Assembly: GCA_964473395.1 (NCBI GenBank)
Contig: CAYYOW010000010.1
Location: 1-40,860, forward strand
Length of the DNA: 40,860 bases
Origin: Sulfidibacterium sp964473395
GTDB taxonomy: Bacteria; Bacteroidota; Bacteroidia; Bacteroidales; F082
Reading direction: 5' to 3'
Shown here: positions 32,438 to 40,822 of the stretch, piece after piece
Layout: every line of letters starts with the position of its first letter
How positions within the stretch are numbered: the stretch's first letter is position 1
Notes under the pieces: model-generated
Databases searched by the model: none
Seen by the model: the letters and a program-made list of their open reading frames with translations, nothing else
What the model was told of the DNA's origin: nothing
Position numbers and translations under genes: made by a program

Positions 32438-33556
32438 ATGTCCATTACGTTACAAGATGTCAGAAATAAAAAGCAAAAAAAGGACTTTGTCAACCTTCCT
32501 TTCGAAATATACCGGGGTAATACTTATTGGGTTCCACCCTTAAAATCAGACGAGTTAAAAAGTTTTGATCCCGACCACAATCCTGCATTGCGTTTTTGTG
32601 ATGCAAAATATTGGCTGGCCTATCGCAATGGAAAACCTGTAGGACGTATTGGTGCTATCATCAACTACAAATACAACGAAAAGGTGGGAAAAAAGCTAGG
32701 ACGCTTCACAAAACTGGAATTTTTCGATGACAAAGAAATTTTCAGGATGCTGATGGACAAGGCTGTTGAATGGATGAAAGAAAAAGGGATGAAAACAGTT
32801 CATGGCCCGCTGGGGTTCACTAATCTCGACAATCAGGGACTGCTTATTGAGGGATTTGATTATCTACCTTCGGTAGCCTCGGTTTATCATCTCCCTTATT
32901 ATCAAAAACATATCGAAGGCTATGGTTTCCGAAAAGAGATTGACTGGCTTGAATTTCGTTTAAATGCCGGACGCAAAGCTATTGAAAAAGCAACCCGTGG
33001 AGCAGGGCTAATGAAGAAACGTTTTGGCTTTGAGGTAATCAGGTTTGAAAAGACAAAAGAGCTTCTCCCATACACCGAAGTCCTTTTCGGTATTGTAAAT
33101 GAAGCCTTCGCCTCGCTGCCGTTTGTTGCCCCTTTCGATAAGAAAATGGTAGAGATGTACACAAAAAAATATTTTAAAGTTATCAATCCGAAATATGTTT
33201 ACTTTGTAAAGAAGGATAGCGAAATAGTAGGTTTTATAGTTGCTGTCCCCTCTTTGTCAGAGGCCATGCAAAAAGCTAACGGCAAGTTGTTTCCGTTTGG
33301 CTTTTACCATATTAAAAAAGCCATTAAGAACCCCGAAGTCATCGATTTCTTTTTGGGGGGCGTAAAACCTGAATATGAACATGAAGGTGTTGCTGTTGTT
33401 TTGTATTCGGAAATCCAAAACCAAATGCTTAGAGACGGGCTGCACATTGTGGAGACAACAGGCAATTTTGAAACAAATCGTCATGTTATCGCTAACTGGA
33501 AAAATTTCGAGAATATCCAGCACAAGCGCAGACGCTGTTTTATCAAAGACATTTGA
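32438..33556 (+). CDS. GNAT-like acyltransferase family protein (YghO-like), copy 1
   Basis: 372 residues. The N-terminus (FVNLPFEIYRGNTYWVPPLKSDELKSFDP, in two parts: FVNLPFEIYRG and NTYWVPPLKSDE) resembles YghO-type proteins, where a RFPxxLYxxxPxWVPPL pattern opens the chain. Residues about 60-75 give WLAYRNGKPVGRIGAIIN, the strand pair before the GNAT core, and PEYEHEGVAVVLYSEIQNQ near 310 sits where GNAT enzymes bind acetyl-CoA. No Gcn5 R-x-x-G-x-G/A is clear, so activity is uncertain. It is cytosolic with no signal peptide. A close paralogue of the same length begins 141 bases after its stop. Confidence 0.75.
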   Translation: MSITLQDVRNKKQKKDFVNLPFEIYRGNTYWVPPLKSDELKSFDPDHNPALRFCDAKYWLAYRNGKPVGRIGAIINYKYNEKVGKKLGRFTKLEFFDDKEIFRMLMDKAVEWMKEKGMKTVHGPLGFTNLDNQGLLIEGFDYLPSVASVYHLPYYQKHIEGYGFRKEIDWLEFRLNAGRKAIEKATRGAGLMKKRFGFEVIRFEKTKELLPYTEVLFGIVNEAFASLPFVAPFDKKMVEMYTKKYFKVINPKYVYFVKKDSEIVGFIVAVPSLSEAMQKANGKLFPFGFYHIKKAIKNPEVIDFFLGGVKPEYEHEGVAVVLYSEIQNQMLRDGLHIVETTGNFETNRHVIANWKNFENIQHKRRRCFIKDI

Positions 33557-33670
33557 AAATAATGGCCTTTTTGGTACGCCGGCCACAACTTCTCTGATTT
33601 TATTTCAACTTGTTGTTACCCATCGTCTGAACACGAAAGATTATTGCTCACAGGAATAGCTAAAAATCAT

Positions 33671-33678
33671 TATGTTTG
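33671..33678 (+). promoter_or_regulatory. Candidate -7 box of the second GNAT-like gene
   Basis: TATGTTTG matches TAnnTTTG, 18 bases before the ATG at 33697. A TTG at 33644-33646 is 24 bases upstream, longer than usual. Confidence 0.5.
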
Positions 33679-33696
33679 CGGCTTAAAAAAACAGGC

Positions 33697-34815
33697 ATGG
33701 GCATCATTATTAAAGTCGTCAGAAACAAAAAAGAGAAAAAAGATTTTGTTAATCTGCCATTTAAAATATACAAAGGTAATTCGTATTGGGTACCCCCGCT
33801 AAAATGTGACGAAAAGAAAGCCATGGACCCTAAACACAATCCGGCCATGCGTTTTTGTGATTCCGAATTCTGGGTGGCATACCGCGATGGGAAGCCCACA
33901 GGTCGGATAGCAGCCATTGTTAATCACAAGTATAACGAAAAAGCAGGGAAAAGGCTGGGACGTTTTTCCAAACTGGAGTTTTTCGATGACAAAGAAGTTT
34001 TTCAGGCTCTCATGAACAAAGCCGTGGCATGGCTCAAAGAAAAGGGAATGACGACCATCCACGGCCCGCTGGGGTTCACCAACCTCGATAACCAAGGGCT
34101 GCTGATTGATGGGTTTGATTTCCTGCCATCAATTGCATCTGTTTATCATCACCCTTATTATCAGAAATATATAGAAGCCTTTGGCTTTGAAAAAGAAATA
34201 GACTGGGTGGAATTTCGGCTGCACATTGGGGCAAAAAACATTGAAAAGGCAAATCGCGGTTCTGAGCTTCTGAAAAAACGGTTTGGTTTTGAGCTTGTCA
34301 GCTTCAAAAAAACTAAAGACATTTTACCCCATGCCGAAAAGCTTTTCGATGTGCTTAATCAGGCTTTTGCCAAGCTCCCGTTCGTAACCCCTTTTGATAA
34401 AGAGATGCGGGATATGTACGCCAAAAAATATTTCAAAGCCATCAATCCCAAATATGTCTATCTTATAAAAAAAGATGATGAAATGCTGGGATTTATGCTG
34501 ACGGTTCCCTCCTGTTCGGAAGCCATGCAAAAAGCCAACGGGAGGTTATTCCCTTTTGGATTTTATCACATTATGAAAGCCATGAAACATCCCAAGGTAA
34601 TTGATTTCTTCCTGAGTGGGGTAAAACCTGAATACGAACATCAGGGAGTGGCCGTCTTGCTGTACGCAGCTATCCAAAACCAAATGCTAAAAGATGGGAT
34701 TGATACGATAGAAACCACCGGTATTTTTGAGACAAATCACCATGCCATCTCCAACTGGAAAAACTTTGACCACATACAGCACAAGCGCAGACGTTGTTTT
34801 ACTAAAGAAATTTAA
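33697..34815 (+). CDS. GNAT-like acyltransferase family protein (YghO-like), copy 2
   Basis: 372 residues from the ATG at 33697, exactly the length of copy 1. A reading from TTG 33676 would add 7 residues, but that codon overlaps the -7 box. It aligns without gaps: FVNLPFKIYKGNSYWVPPLK, EFWVAYRDGKPTGRIAAIVN, HGPLGFTNLDNQGLLIDGFD, GVKPEYEHQGVAVLLYAAIQ, and the shared tail HKRRRCFTKEI. Most differences are conservative. The pair is a tandem duplication with a separate promoter for the second, so the two may be expressed differently. Biochemical role is unknown. Confidence 0.75.
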   Translation: MGIIIKVVRNKKEKKDFVNLPFKIYKGNSYWVPPLKCDEKKAMDPKHNPAMRFCDSEFWVAYRDGKPTGRIAAIVNHKYNEKAGKRLGRFSKLEFFDDKEVFQALMNKAVAWLKEKGMTTIHGPLGFTNLDNQGLLIDGFDFLPSIASVYHHPYYQKYIEAFGFEKEIDWVEFRLHIGAKNIEKANRGSELLKKRFGFELVSFKKTKDILPHAEKLFDVLNQAFAKLPFVTPFDKEMRDMYAKKYFKAINPKYVYLIKKDDEMLGFMLTVPSCSEAMQKANGRLFPFGFYHIMKAMKHPKVIDFFLSGVKPEYEHQGVAVLLYAAIQNQMLKDGIDTIETTGIFETNHHAISNWKNFDHIQHKRRRCFTKEI

Positions 34816-34866
34816 AAAAACGTTATATCTCCGGTAAGGAGAAAATCAGGATTGCCGGATATTCCC

Positions 34867-34874
34867 TATCTTTG
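34867..34874 (+). promoter_or_regulatory. Candidate -7 box of pyrH
   Basis: TATCTTTG matches TAnnTTTG, 38 bases before the ATG at 34913; the in-frame TTG at 34889 lies between. Confidence 0.5.
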
Positions 34875-34912
34875 CTTATCAAAAACAGTTGAAATACATT
34901 ACATCTCTTCGC

Positions 34913-35620
34913 ATGAAATACAACAGAATTCTCTTAAAATTAAGTGGCGAAGCCCTTATGGGCAACAAGCAATATGGCATTGATCCTGAAATATTAACTA
35001 CCTATTGCAACGACATTGTCTCCATTGTCAGCATGGGGGTACAAACAGCCATCGTGATTGGCGGGGGGAACATTTTCCGCGGGTTGCAGGGTGCTGCAGA
35101 AGGTTTCGACCGCGTGCAGGGCGATTACATGGGCATGCTGGCCACGGTCATCAATTCCATGGCATTGCAAGCCGAACTGGAAAAACAGGGTTTAAAAGTC
35201 AAACTGCTTTCAGGGCTGTATATTGACCCGATTACCGAAACCACCAGTGGCCGGAAAGCCATCGATTATCTCGAAAAAGGTTTTGTTGTGATTATTGCAG
35301 GTGGCACAGGCAATCCTTTCTTTACCACCGACTCGGCATCTGCACTGCGTGCTGTCGAAATTCATGCAGATGTGCTGCTGAAAGGCACCCGTGTGGATGG
35401 CGTTTACACCGCTGACCCGGAAAAAGATCCCACTGCTGCCAAATTTGATACCCTTACTTTTGACGAAGCCTATGAGAAAAACCTAAAAGTAATGGACATG
35501 ACCGCTTTTACACTCTGCAAAGAAAATAATCTTTCCATCCTTGTTTTTGACATGAACAAAAAAGGAAATCTTGAAAAAGTGGTTACGGGCAAAAAAATCG
35601 GGACGCTGGTAAGCCGGTAG
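34913..35620 (+). CDS. pyrH: UMP kinase
   Basis: 235 residues from the ATG at 34913 (MKYNRILLKLSGEALMG). An in-frame TTG at 34889 would add eight residues not usual in the family. UMP kinase phosphorylates UMP to UDP with ATP, a hexameric amino-acid-kinase-fold enzyme. Family motifs: KLSGEALMG, VIGGGNIFRGL, GDYMGMLATVINSMALQ, AGGTGNPFFTTDSASALRA and KGTRVDGVYTADP, then VMDMTAFTLCKENN. It is monocistronic here; the following convergent rluD gene ends 50 bases away. Confidence 0.96.
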   Translation: MKYNRILLKLSGEALMGNKQYGIDPEILTTYCNDIVSIVSMGVQTAIVIGGGNIFRGLQGAAEGFDRVQGDYMGMLATVINSMALQAELEKQGLKVKLLSGLYIDPITETTSGRKAIDYLEKGFVVIIAGGTGNPFFTTDSASALRAVEIHADVLLKGTRVDGVYTADPEKDPTAAKFDTLTFDEAYEKNLKVMDMTAFTLCKENNLSILVFDMNKKGNLEKVVTGKKIGTLVSR

Positions 35621-35636
35621 CAAATTGGACATCAAT

Positions 35637-35662
35637 CTTTCAGCAACAAAACCAACTGAAAG
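35637..35662. repeat. Inverted repeat between convergent pyrH and rluD
   Basis: CTTTCAG (35637-35643) and CTGAAAG (35656-35662) form a perfect 7-bp stem. It has no T-tract on either side but its place suggests a role in transcript ends. Confidence 0.35.
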
Positions 35663-35669
35663 CTAAAGC

Positions 35670-36710
35670 TTACACCTCACGCTGCGAAGCATAAGCCCGC
35701 CATTTATCAATCACCACTTGCATATCTTCAGGCAGGGCGGACGAAAAGCGGAGCATTTTTCCGGAAACAGGATGAACAAAGCCCAGTGTCATGGCATGTA
35801 ACGCCTGACGTGGTAATATTTTAAAACAATTCTGCACAAACTGTTTGTATTTTGTAAACGTGGTTCCTTTGAGGATAATGTCACCACCGTAACGCGCATC
35901 ACTAAACAGCGGATGCTGCAAATAGCGGAAATGCGCCCTGATTTGATGGGTACGACCGGTTTCCAGCTGGCATTTCACCAGTGTCACATAGCCCAGCCGT
36001 TCTTCAACCTTAAAATGAGTAATGGCGGGTTTGCCATACAAGCCGTCAGGAAAAACTGTCATCTGTCGGCGGTCTTTGGGATGACGACCTATGTTGCCCT
36101 CGATGGTGCCTTCGTCTTCTTCAAAATCGCCCCAAACCAGCGCCTGATATTTACGCTCTACACTATGGTCAAAGAACTGTTTGGCCAGTCTTGTCTGTGC
36201 CAGTTCATTCTTAGCCACCAGTAGCAACCCACTGGTATCCTTGTCGATACGATGTACCAAATAGCCAAAACCATTCTCCACATCTTTGGTGTCTTTTTCC
36301 TGGAAGTAACCAGCCAACGCGTTCAGCAAAGTACCGGTGTAGTTGGCATGAGCCGGGTGAACAACCATTCCGGCTACTTTGTTTACCACAATCACATCTC
36401 TGTCTTCATAAACTACTTCGATTGGTAAATCTTCAGGCAAAATTTCCACGTCACGTGGCGGATGCGACAATACAACAGAAATAACATCTCCGGGCCGCAC
36501 CTTATAATTGGATTTAACCGGTTTGTCGTTGATGAGGATATTTCCGGCCTTTGCAGCAGTCTGTATCTTATTTCGCGACACATTTACAATACGGTTAAAC
36601 AAAAATTTATCGATGCGTAATGCTTCCTGCCCCGGATCGACAACAATACGGTGGTGTTCATACAGCTCCTGACCATCATCGGTCACAAGAAAGGGCTCTT
36701 TTTCTTTCAT
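35670..36710 (-). CDS. RluA/RluD-family 23S rRNA pseudouridine synthase
   Basis: 346 residues. Residues about 30-90 are an S4 RNA-binding domain (LRIDKFLFNRIVNVSRNKIQ, then GNILINDKPVKSNYKVRPGD). The catalytic domain has VVNKVAGMVVHPAH, then HRIDKDTSGLLLVAK with the catalytic Asp156, QTRLAKQFFDHSVERKY and LETGRTHQIRAHF. It isomerises uridine to pseudouridine in RNA; the S4-RluD layout fits the RluD class (23S rRNA) but the target base is not shown. Its ATG is 2 bases after the stop of the T9SS cargo gene, as the last gene of the PASTA operon. Confidence 0.9.
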   Translation of the reverse strand: MKEKEPFLVTDDGQELYEHHRIVVDPGQEALRIDKFLFNRIVNVSRNKIQTAAKAGNILINDKPVKSNYKVRPGDVISVVLSHPPRDVEILPEDLPIEVVYEDRDVIVVNKVAGMVVHPAHANYTGTLLNALAGYFQEKDTKDVENGFGYLVHRIDKDTSGLLLVAKNELAQTRLAKQFFDHSVERKYQALVWGDFEEDEGTIEGNIGRHPKDRRQMTVFPDGLYGKPAITHFKVEERLGYVTLVKCQLETGRTHQIRAHFRYLQHPLFSDARYGGDIILKGTTFTKYKQFVQNCFKILPRQALHAMTLGFVHPVSGKMLRFSSALPEDMQVVIDKWRAYASQREV

Positions 36711-36712
36711 AT

Positions 36713-38842
36713 CTAATGTTTTACGATAAATTTAGCAGAATAAATCCGATTTTCGGATTTTATACGAAGCAGGTACATTCCATTGCTCAGAAAGCGTGTA
36801 TCCAGAAAGTCCCGGCGTAATGTCCGGTGGCTCACCAACTGGCCAAACAGGTTGTAAACAGCTACTTCCAAGGCAACACCGGGTGTTAGGCCGTGAGCGG
36901 TAAAACGAAGCCGGCTTTGCGTTGGATTGGGATAAACATTTAACGCCACTTCCTCCGCCGGTAAAAGTTTGCCCGTCCCCAGGATCATGTCCAGTCCAAG
37001 TACCGGCCGCAAAAGCAAGGCTCCTTTAAAGCTGGTTTTATACCACGCGTTATCCGCAAAGTAGAAGATATCGTTGCTGGCATCGTGGTTGGTATCAAAA
37101 CCAACATTCAGGCTTTGGTTTTGCTGCTGATAGCCCACGTAAAAAGTTCCTGAAACCAAAATCGCCGTATCAAGCCGGTAAGTGGTAAAAGGATAAATAC
37201 CTTTTTCCCAATAAACTTTGAGGTTGTCCTGCCGATAAATTTCCTCACCCGGTTTACCATTATTATCGCGCCAGACCACCAGATCAAAAAATGGTGAGGG
37301 AGTATCTTTTAGTTTGTTGAAATAAATACGCAGCGCACGCAACGTATCGGGGACATTTATCTTAAAACGATAAGCCAGCTTCGCCCCGGCAGGTTCCAGC
37401 GTATATCCCATCTCCGGGACACCATCATCATAAGCATACTCGTTGTAGAATCCCTGCCGGTAAATCATGGAATCTACAAGCGGCGGTGATACCGAAGAGT
37501 CGCTAATGTAATGCCTGATAAGATAGGAAGTCGTATCGCGGTCGTAATCCAGCGAGAAAAGGCCGTTTACCGGAGGGCAGGCCTGAGCTGCGCCACCACT
37601 GCTGTTACAGTTCTGAAACCCAAATTGATAAAACGGTGGCAACGTCTGGTTTCCGCCATCATAACCATAGGCAAACGAGCCATTTACCTGACTAACCTTG
37701 TAATAATAATGAATATCATGGTCGGTACGATCCAGATTATCGATGTAAACATGGAAGTCGGGGGTCAGCGAGTTGGTTGGATCAGAACGGTATTGCCGGT
37801 AAGGCATCTCGGTGTAATGTTTCAGGAAAACCGGATTTGTCCCTGAAAAGCCAATGGCACGATAGGTGGTGTCTGCAGCCGAACGTCCGGCATTAAGATA
37901 GACATAATCCACATTCCACTCATCTACATTACTTTGCCAACTGGAGTTAATGTTGCTGGCAATGCTGGCATAATTGAAAAACCTAAACTGAAAGCCTTTG
38001 TAAAAGCAGGCTGGATTACGCAAAGGAACCATAACCTGCACAAAGTCTTTCCCATATTTTTTCTTAAAATCTTTTAGGGTCATGCCGGGAGATTTCCAGA
38101 CTGTCTGCCATGCCGTTGCGGGAACAAAAACTGAATCGCAGGGAAACAAAATGCTATCGCCCCACACCAGCGTGCTGTAATTGATAACATAAAAATTGGT
38201 ATCACAGGGAGGCTTTGCCCATAATGTATCCAAAGGATACAGCGTATCCTGCGAACTGCTGAGGAAGTTATTCACGGAAACCCATGTTGAGTCGATACGT
38301 GAGAAGATTGTATCACCTGTCAGCATACGGAAAGCCAGCACCAGCGAATCACCCACTTCGGGAGCATCGCCCAATCCCTGCGGTTGGTAATAAAAACTTA
38401 GATATAACGAATCGGCCGGGCCCAGCTTTGCCGGCACAGGCGAAAATACCGAATCGAGCCTTATGGGTTGTGAGGTAAGCCGGTCGGCCTTAAAAGGTAC
38501 TGAAACAGCTGTGCTGTATATATTTCCGGTTGAGTCAAGCGCGTCAAACGTGACTACCCACTGGTTGGGGGGCAGATAGCAGAAACTATTGTTGACAAAG
38601 GTGGCCTTTTCGACCCAGCGATGTGCATCCGGGAACACCCGCGAAGTGGTAAAATCATCAAAAAACGGTAGTGTAAGCAACGGAGCAAGCAGATATGATT
38701 TAGACACTGGACTTTTTTCTTCGTTCAGGATTTTCTGCCTCACAATTTCGTTGGCTGGAAGTCCGGTTAACACTTCCTGCGCCAGCATTGCCGGTATGGC
38801 GGCAAGCCACAAAACCGCTATGGCAAACCATCGCTTCCTCAT
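36713..38842 (-). CDS. T9SS-exported protein with type A C-terminal sorting domain
   Basis: 709 residues with a signal peptide (FAIAVLWLAAIPAMLAQ, cleavage near residue 21) and a C-terminal T9SS type A domain (about 634-709): LNVYPNPTQSRLRF, the VYNLFGQLV core, then LSNGMYLLRI and the closing basic end SAKFIVKH. The middle is rich in beta strands with aspartate/tyrosine-rich stretches (jellyroll-like), without a recognised enzyme motif. The product should be secreted across the outer membrane by type IX secretion. It is the second gene of an operon after the PASTA gene; start overlaps that gene's stop by 4 bases. Such a cargo gene between PASTA and rluD genes is unexpected. Confidence 0.85.
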   Translation of the reverse strand: MRKRWFAIAVLWLAAIPAMLAQEVLTGLPANEIVRQKILNEEKSPVSKSYLLAPLLTLPFFDDFTTSRVFPDAHRWVEKATFVNNSFCYLPPNQWVVTFDALDSTGNIYSTAVSVPFKADRLTSQPIRLDSVFSPVPAKLGPADSLYLSFYYQPQGLGDAPEVGDSLVLAFRMLTGDTIFSRIDSTWVSVNNFLSSSQDTLYPLDTLWAKPPCDTNFYVINYSTLVWGDSILFPCDSVFVPATAWQTVWKSPGMTLKDFKKKYGKDFVQVMVPLRNPACFYKGFQFRFFNYASIASNINSSWQSNVDEWNVDYVYLNAGRSAADTTYRAIGFSGTNPVFLKHYTEMPYRQYRSDPTNSLTPDFHVYIDNLDRTDHDIHYYYKVSQVNGSFAYGYDGGNQTLPPFYQFGFQNCNSSGGAAQACPPVNGLFSLDYDRDTTSYLIRHYISDSSVSPPLVDSMIYRQGFYNEYAYDDGVPEMGYTLEPAGAKLAYRFKINVPDTLRALRIYFNKLKDTPSPFFDLVVWRDNNGKPGEEIYRQDNLKVYWEKGIYPFTTYRLDTAILVSGTFYVGYQQQNQSLNVGFDTNHDASNDIFYFADNAWYKTSFKGALLLRPVLGLDMILGTGKLLPAEEVALNVYPNPTQSRLRFTAHGLTPGVALEVAVYNLFGQLVSHRTLRRDFLDTRFLSNGMYLLRIKSENRIYSAKFIVKH

Positions 38843-39693
38843 GGCGTTTGCGTTCGGACTGTCTGTACCTGAATAGAATCCTGTTGTGTGCTGTCGGCCA
38901 ACATTTGCTGAATATAATCTTTGAAATTGAAATTCTCATCAGAGCGATACCAAATATCTACCGGGCTTCCCATGTCGAGAAGAGAATGACTGTAAAAAGC
39001 AGGTTCCATCTTATAAACACGTGCATGGGCAGTATCCTCCCCATCCAGAAAATATTCCTGCCCCACATTGAGCGAAGAATAATACAAAGCGGCATGGACT
39101 GCTTTCATCTTTTTTCCTACCAAAAAAGGCAAGGGAACAGGAGTAGGATGGCTACCTTTACCCACCACCAGGCCGATGGCCGTACCTTTGGGAATTTTCG
39201 TACCTGTTTCGACAGGTTCACCGTTTAGCAGCTGATCCACAACCGCATTCTTGGCAAAATAATCTACATATTGCAAATGCTTAACATTCAGGCCTTTTTC
39301 TTCGAGCAGCACCAGTGCCTGCCGCAACGAAAGATTTCGCAAATCAGGCATCTCCACCATCTCCTTTGTTTTGGCAACAATGGTCAGATAAACGTGGCGT
39401 CCTTTTTTCACCTTGGATCCCGGTAACGGGTTCTGCATTACAATGGATCCTGGAGCATGGCGCACATCATATACCGAATCAATCACCATCAAATCAAAAT
39501 ATTGATTAAAGTCTTTCTGATTCAATCCCTGAACAGTCTGTCCGCTAAAATCCGGAACAAGGTAGACCTCCCCATGTCGGGTAAAAACAGCCAGGAATTT
39601 AAAAATGCCCCAAAAGATTACCAGCGTTAACACAAAGGCAATCAACAATTGAAGATAAAATTTCTTTTGTCCCAAAAAATAAAAAAAACCCAT
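38839..39693 (-). CDS. PASTA-domain membrane protein
   Basis: 284 residues, with an N-terminal transmembrane helix (FYLQLLIAFVLTLVIFWGIF, about residues 12-31) and three PASTA repeats (about 43-107, 113-181, 188-250): LVPDFSGQTVQGL, MPDLRNLSLRQALVLLEEKG and PLPFLVGKKMKAVHAAL. PASTA domains bind peptidoglycan or beta-lactam-like D-Ala termini in the periplasm; no kinase domain is present, as is usual for Bacteroidetes PASTA proteins. The end carries Gln/Asp-rich sequence (QQDSIQVQTVRTQTP). It is the first gene of the operon with the T9SS cargo protein and the pseudouridine synthase, and divergent from ddl. The link to D-Ala-D-Ala ligase is consistent with a cell-wall role. Confidence 0.9.
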   Translation of the reverse strand: MGFFYFLGQKKFYLQLLIAFVLTLVIFWGIFKFLAVFTRHGEVYLVPDFSGQTVQGLNQKDFNQYFDLMVIDSVYDVRHAPGSIVMQNPLPGSKVKKGRHVYLTIVAKTKEMVEMPDLRNLSLRQALVLLEEKGLNVKHLQYVDYFAKNAVVDQLLNGEPVETGTKIPKGTAIGLVVGKGSHPTPVPLPFLVGKKMKAVHAALYYSSLNVGQEYFLDGEDTAHARVYKMEPAFYSHSLLDMGSPVDIWYRSDENFNFKDYIQQMLADSTQQDSIQVQTVRTQTP

Positions 39694-39739
39694 GTTTGAT
39701 CTTTTAATCGAAAGTATCGTCTAAAACGGCTTTAAATAT

Positions 39740-39747
39740 TAACTTTG
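39740..39747 (+). promoter_or_regulatory. Candidate -7 box of ddl
   Basis: TAACTTTG matches TAnnTTTG, 100 bases before the ATG. No -33 TTG is clear. Confidence 0.4.
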
Positions 39748-39776
39748 TTCAACAATTAATATTGTACACCATTCGG

Positions 39777-39784
39777 CAAAGGTA
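39777..39784 (-). promoter_or_regulatory. Candidate -7 box of the PASTA operon
   Basis: On the minus strand it reads TACCTTTG (TAnnTTTG). It lies downstream of the ddl box, so the two transcripts would overlap by about 20 bases. Confidence 0.5.
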
Positions 39785-39847
39785 AAAATTATTGGGAAGG
39801 AAAAATGAGAATTTCCAGCCCGGCAAGAAATCATAAAACGATTAACC

Positions 39848-40822
39848 ATGAAGAATATAGCTATTGTTTGCGGAGGCAATTCGGGTGAATTTGATATTTC
39901 TATGGCCAGCGGAAAGATGGCCTATAAGCACATCGATAGGGAAAAATACCGACCGTTCCTCGTTATGATACAAAACCAGCAATGGGAATGGTATATGGAA
40001 AGTGGAGAAAAAAGCCCTGTCAACAAGAGCGATTTCTCCGTTATAAAAGCAGGTGAAACCATTCATTTTGATGCCGTTTTCAATGCCATTCACGGTACGC
40101 CTGGCGAAGATGGTAAACTACAGGGATACTTCGACTTGCTGAAGATTCCTTATACCTCTTGTGGCGTGGACGTATCAGCCCTGAGTTTCAACAAATTTCT
40201 GTGTAACAGGTTTGTCCGGTCGTTCGGAATTAAAACAGCAGCCTCTTTTTCCTTTTTGAAAGGAGAAAAAGTTGACAAAACAAAAGTTATTGATAACCTG
40301 GGGCTTCCGATTTTTATCAAACCTTCCGGAAGTGGTTCCAGCGTGGGTGTTTCTAAAGTCAACAAACCCGAAGAATTTGATGAAGCCGTAGGAAGAGCCT
40401 TTCAGGAAGACAACCGGGTACTCATCGAAGAGGCTATCGAAGGTCGTGAAATTGCGTGTGGGCTGGTAAAAAGAGGCCATGAGTTACTGGTTTTCCCACT
40501 TACCGAAATCATTTCACAAAATGACTTTTTCGACTACAATGCCAAATATTCCGAGGGAAAAGCCAGAGAAATAACACCGGCAGACGTTTCCACGGAGATT
40601 GAAACCGAAATCAAAGCCATCTCTTCCATACTTTACCGGCAAATGGATTGCCGCGGTTTTGTCCGTTTCGATTATATCCTTACCCAAACAGAGCTCTTCT
40701 TTCTGGAACTCAACTCTATTCCGGGCATGACTGAAGCCAGTATCATACCCAAACAGGCCGAAGCTTTTGGACTGACAAAAAAAGAGCTTTTCACGATGGT
40801 GGTGGATAATTTGTTTCTGTAG
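39848..40822 (+). CDS. ddl: D-alanine--D-alanine ligase
   Basis: 324 residues, complete. The ATP-grasp enzyme joins two D-Ala for peptidoglycan precursors. Motifs: VCGGNSGEFDISMASG near the N-terminus, AIHGTPGEDGKLQG near 80, the ATP-binding GLPIFIKPSGSGSSVGVSK near 155, VLIEEAIEGREIACGLV near 200, FFDYNAKYSEGKAREITPA near 225 and the Mg-binding FFLELNSIPGMTEASIIPKQ near 285. The length is normal. It is divergent from the PASTA operon, a linkage often seen in Bacteroidetes. The ATG at 39848 follows an A-rich stretch. The right end of the window (40823 on) holds no further gene. Confidence 0.97.
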   Translation: MKNIAIVCGGNSGEFDISMASGKMAYKHIDREKYRPFLVMIQNQQWEWYMESGEKSPVNKSDFSVIKAGETIHFDAVFNAIHGTPGEDGKLQGYFDLLKIPYTSCGVDVSALSFNKFLCNRFVRSFGIKTAASFSFLKGEKVDKTKVIDNLGLPIFIKPSGSGSSVGVSKVNKPEEFDEAVGRAFQEDNRVLIEEAIEGREIACGLVKRGHELLVFPLTEIISQNDFFDYNAKYSEGKAREITPADVSTEIETEIKAISSILYRQMDCRGFVRFDYILTQTELFFLELNSIPGMTEASIIPKQAEAFGLTKKELFTMVVDNLFL

